48,379 bases of DNA, from NCBI GenBank assembly GCA_002900555.1, contig MUGD01000002.1:1-48379 (forward strand), read 5' to 3'. The notes beneath the pieces were generated by a model, which saw only the letters and a program-made list of their open reading frames with translations, did no database searches and was not told the origin of the DNA. Both the position numbers and the translations under genes were made by a program. Positions 42,834-48,379 of this stretch are shown in pieces. Source of the DNA: Thermoplasmata archaeon M9B2D. Its GTDB lineage: Archaea; Thermoplasmatota; E2; DHVEG-1. The number at the start of each line of letters is the position of its first letter. The first letter of the stretch is position 1.

Positions 42834-44710
42834 ACGACCCTTGATTTGTCACGTTTGAATATTCCTAACCTGGGTTTCTGCATCTGAGACTTCTTACTAT
42901 GGCCGTTATGATATCGACACCCATTTACCATGGGGCAGTGTAGACAGCTGGGTTTTTCCTTATGACAAAAGTTTGCACCCAGTTGTGCGAGTGACTCAAG
43001 ATACTTGTAAACGTTCTCCTTCATTTCCTCTGCTTCTATACTAAGTATTCGTATGGTTTCGTCAGGGTCATCGGTTGTAACCCAGCCAAGCCTTTTCGCC
43101 ACACGGTTTACCATTATAGCTTTCTCTGTGACATTTTTTTGAAGATTCCCTGGTTTCTGTCCTGGTTTTGCCTCTTGTCGTGATGGCGGTGGCGGCATCT
43201 TGGGCATTTTCACCTTGTAATCAGAAGGGTCAATATCTTTGAAGACGGTGACGGACTTCCCTCCATGATCGGTCTCTCGCGTCCGTATCTCGACTAAAAT
43301 TGGTATCTGGATTGAAGCACCAGAAATCAACGCCACACCAATGGGCAGCCGCTGGATTTCATCATAGGTTTGGCTAGTGAGTCCTTCGACGGATTGAATA
43401 ATCGCTTTGAGGTCATTTGGGTTTGTGACCTTAAGAATAATATTGGTATTACACTGAGAGATGATGTTTTTGTCAATTTTCGCAGGACGCTGACTGACCA
43501 CGCAAAGCCCCATACCGAATTTTCGCCCTTCGGAAGCAACCGTACGAAGCATGCTTGAGGAAACCGCATGACCAATTCCATGTTCGGGGCAGTAATTATG
43601 CGCTTCCTCGACGACAAACAGGAACGGAGGGATCTTTCCTACTTTTCTGTCCTTGAACAGCTCTTCGGTTAGCCGTGCCACCACCACATCTTGGATGTCT
43701 GGGGGGACACCTCGCATGTTGATAATCGAACATTTTCCTTTTTGCACAAGTTCATCTGTGGAGGTTCCTTTCTCAGAAAAGACACCGATGGAATCCAATG
43801 ATTCCAAAGAGGCTATGACATTCCATCGAGCATTGCTCTTTGTGCGTTCTACTGCTTCTATAATATCTCTAATACTGTAGACCTGTTTAAACTCTTTAAG
43901 TTCCTTAATGGTCTGATACAGAACTGCTATCTGTGGACCGGAGAGTTTAGCCTGTAAAAGGTCAAGAATCTCTCGTCCCTCGAGGTTCATTCCGTTTAGC
44001 GTCAAATGTGTCATTCCATCCCCGCTGGACAGTGGTGAGAACGCGACAATTTGGCTGCCGTAATCGGTAGCTTTTATGCCGAACTTCTCCATATTTTTCT
44101 GATCTTTCTTATCCTTGTTCGGTTTACCAAGGGAAATATATTCGCCATGTGTATCGATGATTACAAGCGGGATTTTCTTCTTCAGGAGCTCCTCAATAAG
44201 AACGCCGCATGCATAGCTTTTTCCACCACCGGTTTTCGCAAGGATACAGATATGCTTCTGCACTAACGAATCAATGTTAAGGTACACGGGAAGATCATGT
44301 CCTTTGAGAAGACCAAGATACGCCCCATTTTCTTTCTCCGCATGTAAACCAAGAACATGTCGGATATGATCCTCCCCAGCAAGTGTGATTTGGGCTCCTG
44401 CCTCAAACGGACTGCGTGGTGCCTGCAGATGGCCTTCTTTATCCCTATATCCAATCACTTCTGCATATGCAGAAATATCACTTTTAATAGGAGGAACAGA
44501 CCCATTGCTTTTAATGGTGATGGCATCCTCAAATTTCAGATCTGAGTATCCCTTGATATCCATAACCTGCGCAAGCACATACCCTTCTTCGTGTGGCGCG
44601 GCAATATAATCGAACTTGCGGATATTGCGGTTATCGACTGTGAAGTTAAATTTTGTTGAACCAACATCACCATAGATAAGACCGACGAAGTCGTTTTTTT
44701 CTTGCTGCAT
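42830..44710 (-). CDS. herA: HerA-type ATPase with C-terminal endonuclease-III-like [4Fe-4S] segment
   Basis: A 626-aa hexameric DNA-translocase-type ATPase. N-terminal HAS-barrel-like beta domain (to about 110), Walker A LAKTGGGKS (157-165), Walker B FLFVVEEAH (about 360) and an arginine-finger region SEGRKFG, as in HerA/FtsK relatives. Known HerA works with NurA in end resection; no nurA, mre11 or rad50 is in the window. The C-terminus carries Cys 582, 589, 592 and 598 in a C-x6-C-x2-C-x5-C spacing, identical to the [4Fe-4S] loop of endonuclease III/MutY. The preceding stretch (NRVAKRLGWV onward) also resembles the last HhH-GPD helices. Coupled to a lipoprotein gene downstream. Confidence 0.9.
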   Translation of the reverse strand: MQQEKNDFVGLIYGDVGSTKFNFTVDNRNIRKFDYIAAPHEEGYVLAQVMDIKGYSDLKFEDAITIKSNGSVPPIKSDISAYAEVIGYRDKEGHLQAPRSPFEAGAQITLAGEDHIRHVLGLHAEKENGAYLGLLKGHDLPVYLNIDSLVQKHICILAKTGGGKSYACGVLIEELLKKKIPLVIIDTHGEYISLGKPNKDKKDQKNMEKFGIKATDYGSQIVAFSPLSSGDGMTHLTLNGMNLEGREILDLLQAKLSGPQIAVLYQTIKELKEFKQVYSIRDIIEAVERTKSNARWNVIASLESLDSIGVFSEKGTSTDELVQKGKCSIINMRGVPPDIQDVVVARLTEELFKDRKVGKIPPFLFVVEEAHNYCPEHGIGHAVSSSMLRTVASEGRKFGMGLCVVSQRPAKIDKNIISQCNTNIILKVTNPNDLKAIIQSVEGLTSQTYDEIQRLPIGVALISGASIQIPILVEIRTRETDHGGKSVTVFKDIDPSDYKVKMPKMPPPPSRQEAKPGQKPGNLQKNVTEKAIMVNRVAKRLGWVTTDDPDETIRILSIEAEEMKENVYKYLESLAQLGANFCHKEKPSCLHCPMVNGCRYHNGHSKKSQMQKPRLGIFKRDKSRVV

Positions 44711-44754
44711 CCATACCCCTTTGTTGTTAATGGGCGGAATAATATGCAGGGTTA

Positions 44755-45573
44755 TTATAGTTTTTGTATTTTTCTTTTTATTTCAGATGGTAAACCAGCG
44801 CAGAGTTCCAAGGCTTCGATTTCCATGAAGTGCAGATCACCAGGGATTACAATCGTGTGCAAGGGTGGACCATACGTCTTTTTTTGGAGTTTCCCTATCG
44901 TGTTTGCCACAACCATTGGATTTTCTGCTCCTGCTCGTGCAACGACACACGCAAGGGTATCAGGTGTCAAGAGATTTTTCTTAAGTTTTTCCTCCATTGT
45001 TAAAAGCACTTCAAAACCTTGATTTGCTGTCATATAGTGGTTCTTCTCAGCTTGAATATCAAGCAGTACCAGCGTATGCAACCCCAAATTCCTATTATTG
45101 TATATTACTGTATATGGGCTTGTTGGAAAATACGTTTTTTCAGGAAATGCGAGTGTCGTTGTCCTACCGAATTTGTAGTTCTGCAGGCCAAGAAGGCCAG
45201 GAACCGCAGTCACAATGCTCCCGCTATGAATAATGGTTGTTGGAATCCCCTGTTTCATTGCACGAAGGCGCAGATCGACATGCGTTGTTGCAATCATTGG
45301 GTCCCCTCCCGTAAGAAACGCGACATGGTTCTGTGATGCCGCGTCAATGATTTTATCCGCTTTCTCTGTTTCTTCCCTTGACAGTACATCAATTTTTTTT
45401 CCGATACGTTCCTCAAAGGATTCTCTGTCGAACGTACCTAGGATTGTGGTATAAAACTCAGCAAACACCTTATCACATTTTTTAAGTTCCTGTAACCCCT
45501 TTAATGAAATATCCGCCTCATCATAGAGACCTAAGCCGATAAAGACCAGATGTGCTTTTGAATTTTTTTTCAT
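44755..45573 (-). CDS. dph5: diphthine synthase
   Basis: SAM-dependent methyltransferase (272 aa) that trimethylates the 3-carboxypropyl histidine of elongation factor 2 on the way to diphthamide. Seen: LVFIGLGLYDEADIS, the tetrapyrrole-methylase fold, LTGGDPMIATTHVDLRLRA, and IPGDLHFMEIEAL. Length and motifs are those of archaeal Dph5. Confidence 0.95.
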   Translation of the reverse strand: MKKNSKAHLVFIGLGLYDEADISLKGLQELKKCDKVFAEFYTTILGTFDRESFEERIGKKIDVLSREETEKADKIIDAASQNHVAFLTGGDPMIATTHVDLRLRAMKQGIPTTIIHSGSIVTAVPGLLGLQNYKFGRTTTLAFPEKTYFPTSPYTVIYNNRNLGLHTLVLLDIQAEKNHYMTANQGFEVLLTMEEKLKKNLLTPDTLACVVARAGAENPMVVANTIGKLQKKTYGPPLHTIVIPGDLHFMEIEALELCAGLPSEIKRKIQKL

Positions 45574-45824
45574 ACTCCATCATGGCTCTGGCATTGAAAA
45601 ATGTTGTTGATTGCACTGGTACATTTCGAAAACGTTTAAAACACCTACGTGATTCATAAATGTGGGCGACAACTACCGGCTCTTTTTTTTATTTCATTCT
45701 ATCTGGAGTATCGTTCATGCTTCTTTTTAAAACGTGTCAGCCTCGCACGTGTTATCAGTGTACCAGGAGGAAAATAAAGAAAGGTTTAAATTCCAGGAGT
45801 CGTATTCCTGGCAGGAGGTGTATT
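45574..45824. other. 251-bp intergenic region between dph5 and a small plus-strand gene
   Basis: Contains a TATA-like TTTAAA at 45785-45790 for the plus-strand gene and AT-rich candidates for dph5 (near 45635). I see no RNA gene; an open frame upstream of 45825 has no supported start. Confidence 0.5.
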
Positions 45825-46010
45825 ATGCCATACACGTACGAGGGTTGGAACTTATACACAAGAAACGTAAAGCTTAAAGGCGGAAGAAATCAAACGATTT
45901 ATTTCTTCAGCAAAAGAAAACCAAAAAGTGGAACCAATTGCGATTTACCAACTGGATATACCGTTGGTGTCAATAAGAGAACAGGGCTTCCATACCTGAA
46001 GAAGAAGTAA
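45825..46010 (+). CDS. 61-residue conserved-type small archaeal protein
   Basis: Starts MPYTYEGWNLYTRNVKLKGG and ends with GYTVGVNKRTGLPYLKKK. Strong GGAGGTG lies 5 nt before the ATG at 45825; an upstream extension of the frame to 45660 is not supported. The W-x-L-Y and Q-T-I-Y-F-F pattern with K-G-G turns suggests a compact beta domain, and I recall similar short proteins in other archaea, but no function is known to me. A T-rich terminator follows. Confidence 0.75.
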   Translation: MPYTYEGWNLYTRNVKLKGGRNQTIYFFSKRKPKSGTNCDLPTGYTVGVNKRTGLPYLKKK

Positions 46011-46030
46011 ATTTGCTTCTTTCTTCATTT

Positions 46031-46048
46031 CTTTTTTTTTCTTTTTCT
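46031..46048 (+). terminator. T-tract terminator after the 61-residue protein
   Basis: Two runs of 9 and 5 T separated by one C, starting about 20 bp past the stop codon: the usual intrinsic termination signal of archaeal RNA polymerase. Confidence 0.6.
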
Positions 46049-46092
46049 TCATTGTTGTTTTGTCACTTTCTTTAGATTCTTTCGCATAAGGG

Positions 46093-46100
46093 TTTTATAA
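46093..46100 (+). promoter_or_regulatory. TATA box of rnp4, leaderless start
   Basis: TTTTATAA centred about 28 bp before the ATG at 46125. With no Shine-Dalgarno, a leaderless or near-leaderless transcript is predicted. Confidence 0.6.
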
Positions 46101-46124
46101 CTGAGATATCATCTTTGGTTGAGT

Positions 46125-46463
46125 ATGCCACGGAAATATGATGCAAAAAAGAAGATGTATCGGAGCATTGCCCTCCGACGAATACACTATCTTTTTTCTC
46201 TTGCGGAAATCTCTGCTCTGCAGGGGAAACTTCAGTTAGCCAATCGGTATGTTGAACTTGCTCGAAAGATTTCGATGAAATACCTTGTCCCAATCCCTAA
46301 ACAATATGCTCGATGTTTTTGTAAACACTGCTATCATTACCTTCTTCCACCGTTGACTTGTCGTGTCCGTATTCATCGTGGGATTGTTATTATATATTGT
46401 ATGAAATGTAAGAAATTTAGTCGTATACCCTTACATGCACGCACCGCTCCAGATTGGAATTAA
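46125..46463 (+). CDS. rnp4: ribonuclease P protein component 4 (Rpp21/Rpr2 family)
   Basis: A 112-aa protein subunit of archaeal RNase P, which trims tRNA 5' ends. Seen: basic N-terminal helices with an AEISALQGKLQLANRYVELA segment, then a zinc ribbon with Cys pairs CFCKHC and CMKC around RVRIHRG, followed by RIP. The start at 46125 follows the TATA spacing. It lies just before S19e, a common archaeal arrangement. Confidence 0.92.
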   Translation: MPRKYDAKKKMYRSIALRRIHYLFSLAEISALQGKLQLANRYVELARKISMKYLVPIPKQYARCFCKHCYHYLLPPLTCRVRIHRGIVIIYCMKCKKFSRIPLHARTAPDWN

Positions 46464-46690
46464 AAAATCAAAAATCACAAAGTTTCTTGGTACGAAACCC
46501 TTTTTTTCTCCCCTTATCTTGATTTATGTATCATTCGTAATGTTTTTAGGTAATCGTTCAATGTCTGTTTTTCATCAATTTTTATTAATATCCTCCCCTG
46601 TTTTCAACGGTACTAGAATGCTCGGATAGATATAAATATCAAATCATTTATTACCGATACCCACATTCACGAGAAAGGAAGAGAATTCCT
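46464..46690. promoter_or_regulatory. 227-bp intergenic region with terminator and S19e promoter
   Basis: A T-rich run at 46501-46511 probably ends the rnp4 transcript. A TATA box TATAAATA at 46631-46638 is the promoter of the S19e-PDCD5-L39e-L31e block, predicting a leader of about 30 nt. No RNA gene was recognised. Confidence 0.5.
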
Positions 46691-47143
46691 ATGACCACAG
46701 CATATGATATTCCTGCTAAAGAATTAATCTCTGCGCTAACAAAAAAACTACAAAATGAATCTGCAATCGTACCACCAGATTGGAGTAAATATGTTCGCAC
46801 TGGCGTTTCGAAAGAAAATCCACCAGAGACAAAGGATTGGTGGCATACACGATGCGCATCCATTCTACGAAAATTATATATAAACAAAGCAATGGGTATT
46901 GAGCATATTAGAGCAGAATATGGTGGAAAACGCAATCGCGGGTCAAAGCCCAATAAAGCAGAAGCGGGGAGTGGGGCAATTGTTCGCCATGCCCTGCAAC
47001 AATTAGAAACCGCTGGGTACGTCACAAAGTTGAAAGGCAAAGGCCGCATGCTTACGCCTAAGGGAGTTAAGTTTCTTGATAACACTTCCTTTGAAGTGAA
47101 AAAATCACTTCTTGAAGCCTACCCTGAATTGAAAAAATATTAA
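46691..47143 (+). CDS. rps19e: 30S ribosomal protein S19e
   Basis: A 150-aa ribosomal protein. Seen: KDWWHTRCASILRKLYI and a MGIEHIRAEYGGKRNRGSKP stretch, then VRHALQQLETAGYV and the C-terminal LTPKGVKFLD: the winged-helix fold of eukaryotic/archaeal S19e. AAGGAAG precedes the ATG. First gene of the translation block. Confidence 0.97.
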   Translation: MTTAYDIPAKELISALTKKLQNESAIVPPDWSKYVRTGVSKENPPETKDWWHTRCASILRKLYINKAMGIEHIRAEYGGKRNRGSKPNKAEAGSGAIVRHALQQLETAGYVTKLKGKGRMLTPKGVKFLDNTSFEVKKSLLEAYPELKKY

Positions 47144-47186
47144 ATAGGTGATCGCAATAGGTTCCTCTTGAGGTTTTAGAACCATT

Positions 47187-47525
47187 ATGGATGATATAGA
47201 AGCTATCAGGAAGAAGAAATTGCGTGAACTTCAACAGCAACAGCCGATATTCCAACAAGAGAATTTCGAAGAAGCTCAGCAGAAGGAATACGAAGAACAG
47301 AAGCGGGTCATCCTCCGTGCTATCCTTATGGACGACGCACGGGAACGCCTTGGACGTATTAGGGCTGCTCGCCCAGAGCTTGCAGAGAACTTGGAAAATC
47401 AGCTCATCATGCTTGCCCAATCTGGTCGACTCAAAAATAAGATAAATGATGAGCAGTTACGGGATTTACTCTCAAAGTTACTCCCGAAAAAACGTGATAT
47501 CACAATCCGAAGAAGAGGGATATAA
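47187..47525 (+). CDS. PDCD5/TFAR19-family DNA-binding protein
   Basis: A 112-aa helical protein. Seen: a charged N-terminal helix (IRKKKLRELQQQQ), then ILMDDARERLGRIRAARPELAENLE and the closing LLPKKRDITIRRRGI, standard for archaeal PDCD5 homologues (nucleic-acid binding, role unsettled). A GGTTC/GAACC inverted repeat encloses the upstream GAGG. It sits between S19e and L39e, the usual archaeal order. Confidence 0.95.
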   Translation: MDDIEAIRKKKLRELQQQQPIFQQENFEEAQQKEYEEQKRVILRAILMDDARERLGRIRAARPELAENLENQLIMLAQSGRLKNKINDEQLRDLLSKLLPKKRDITIRRRGI

Positions 47526-47684
47526 ATGTCAAGTCATAAGTCGTTAGCAAGGAAATTTCGGTTATCAAAAGCAACAAAAAGTAATCGACGAGTGCCGGCA
47601 TGGGTCATGATTCGTACAAACCGACGATTTACTCGTCATCCAAAAACACGAAACTGGCGGAGAAATAAACTCAAAATAGGTTGA
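47526..47684 (+). CDS. rpl39e: 50S ribosomal protein L39e
   Basis: A 52-aa, very basic ribosomal protein directly abutting the PDCD5 stop codon. Seen: [20 protein letters not shown] at the start, then the [19 protein letters not shown] and RNWRRNKLK core that is diagnostic for L39e. Confidence 0.96.
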   Translation: MSSHKSLARKFRLSKATKSNRRVPAWVMIRTNRRFTRHPKTRNWRRNKLKIG

Positions 47685-47689
47685 TACAT

Positions 47690-48349
47690 ATGGCTGAGAA
47701 AGACACTGGAAAAGAACTTGAGCGAATATACATCATTCCACTGAGACGAGCGAAAATCGGTCCTACCTCCCGAGCTGTTCCCCGAGCAGTCGATGACGTC
47801 CGGCATTTTCTCATGAAACATATGAAGGTAGAGCAAAAAAACGTCTGGATTGACGATTCGTTAAACAAACAACTCTGGACATTTGGGAAATACTGGGTTC
47901 CAAGCAAGATTCGTGTACGTGCAGTGAAATTTGAAGACGGTGTCGTCGAGGCAACGCTCCCAGAGCTTGGCGAGAAGAAATCACGACGGGAATTCTTAAA
48001 GGAGGAAAAAGAGAAGAAAACTCCCATTCTCCGACGAGAGGAAGAAAAAGGAGAGGAAGCTGTACCTGGTGCGGAAGGCTACGATATCGTCCCAACTGGT
48101 GAGGGTGAAGTAAAGATTAAAAAGAAAAAAGAGAAAGCAGCAAAAGAAGAAGAGCCAACGGAGAAAGAAGAATCAGCGCCATTAGCAGAGAAAGCACCTG
48201 GGAAAGAAACTGAGATAAAAAAAGAAGACAAACCTACAGAACAAAAAAAAGCAGCAAAAAAACCAAAGAAAGCAAAGAAGCAAGGCACGAAACCGTCTAG
48301 CAGTAAAAAGAAGACTGCTTCAAAGAAAACGGAGAAAAAAAGTGAATAG
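47690..48349 (+). CDS. rpl31e: 50S ribosomal protein L31e with a long charged C-terminal tail
   Basis: Residues 1-95 are a normal L31e: ERIYIIPLRRAKIGPTSRAV, VWIDDSLNKQLW, and IRVRAVKFEDGVVEATLPE. About 125 further residues are Lys/Glu/Ala/Pro-rich, low in complexity and probably disordered, so the protein is 219 aa instead of the usual 80-100. The tail is in one frame with no stop, ending in a run of Lys/Ser. The start ATG at 47690 is five bases after the L39e stop. Confidence 0.94.
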   Translation: MAEKDTGKELERIYIIPLRRAKIGPTSRAVPRAVDDVRHFLMKHMKVEQKNVWIDDSLNKQLWTFGKYWVPSKIRVRAVKFEDGVVEATLPELGEKKSRREFLKEEKEKKTPILRREEEKGEEAVPGAEGYDIVPTGEGEVKIKKKKEKAAKEEEPTEKEESAPLAEKAPGKETEIKKEDKPTEQKKAAKKPKKAKKQGTKPSSSKKKTASKKTEKKSE

Positions 48350-48351
48350 GA

Positions 48352-48379
48352 ATGCTTCAGCTCTTGGATTTTAATGAAA
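48352..48379 (+). CDS. probable translation initiation factor aIF6, first 9 codons only
   Basis: Open frame MLQLLDFNE runs off the right edge, two bases after the L31e stop. Archaea commonly have L39e-L31e-aIF6 in this order, and aIF6 begins with a short strand followed by N-E/N-P. The assignment rests almost entirely on context. Confidence 0.45.

Noticed and set aside
45660..45824. N-terminal extension (55 codons) of the 61-residue protein
   Set aside because: The strong GGAGGTG and TATA-like box lie inside it, directly before the ATG at 45825; the extension shows no protein-like pattern.
1..48379. CRISPR arrays, tRNA/rRNA genes, insertion sequences
   Set aside because: Intergenic gaps are short (300 bp at most) and show no regular repeats, cloverleaf-like arms, or transposase frames.

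Overview
The window is archaeal chromosome. Evidence: a ribosomal/translation block with S19e, L39e and L31e, a PDCD5-type DNA-binding protein, RNase P subunit Rnp4, diphthine synthase, a HerA-type ATPase, and promoters with archaeal TATA boxes (several probably leaderless). The metabolism is anaerobic: heterodisulfide-reductase (Hdr) and Mvh hydrogenase modules, ferredoxin-dependent 2-oxoacid oxidoreductase, oxygen-labile class I fumarase. A euryarchaeal lineage, possibly related to Thermoplasmatota, fits best, but no marker here fixes the phylum. No rRNA, tRNA, CRISPR array or insertion sequence was recognised.

Layout. (1) 1-21,101, minus strand: one run of 19 tightly packed genes (overlaps, or gaps of at most 26 bp), probably one operon transcribed from about 21.15 kb. 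In order of transcription: soluble fumarate reductase/succinate dehydrogenase (frdB, frdA), korDABC, hdrA-C-B set 2, mvhG, mvhA, hydrogenase maturation protease, mvhD, a GlcD-like dehydrogenase, an HdrD-like CCG protein, a lipoate-protein ligase, then hdrC-B set 1 and an HdrA with an inserted GltD/NfnB-like module that runs off the left edge. (2) 21.1-25.4 kb, plus strand: an internally duplicated HTH regulator sharing a 300-bp divergent promoter with the operon, sucCD, a lipoate-carrier (GcvH-like) protein and dodecin. (3) 25.4-32 kb: fumarase (two subunits), cupin, succinate-semialdehyde-type aldehyde dehydrogenase, acyl-CoA dehydrogenase and LarA. (4) 31.4-35.3 kb: a GlpA-like/FAD oxidoreductase/DUF1667 trio and an Lrp-type ligand-domain protein. 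(5) 35.3-42.8 kb: membrane and secreted thiol proteins, a MoeB/MoaD-like pair, a hexapeptide acyltransferase, a 39-residue basic protein, two transglutaminase-fold exported proteins (one with its catalytic Cys changed) and a methyltransferase. (6) 42.8-48.4 kb: a HerA ATPase with an endonuclease-III-like Fe-S tail, dph5, a 61-residue small protein, rnp4, S19e, PDCD5, L39e, L31e with a very long charged tail, and the first codons of a probable aIF6.

How the parts fit. Fumarase, Frd, SucCD and Kor are the fumarate-to-2-oxoglutarate arm of a (reductive or reversible) TCA cycle. Mvh-HdrABC would couple H2 to ferredoxin and to a disulfide/thiol site. FrdB lacks the CCG domain of methanogen TfrB, but an HdrB is encoded in the same operon. 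A lipoate ligase lies inside the hdr operon, and a GcvH-like lipoyl carrier is encoded just across the divergent promoter with no glycine-cleavage genes in view. The most interesting hypothesis is therefore that a protein-bound lipoyl group, not CoM-S-S-CoB, is the disulfide partner of these Hdr complexes and links H2, ferredoxin and fumarate/succinate. This is inference from gene content and motifs.
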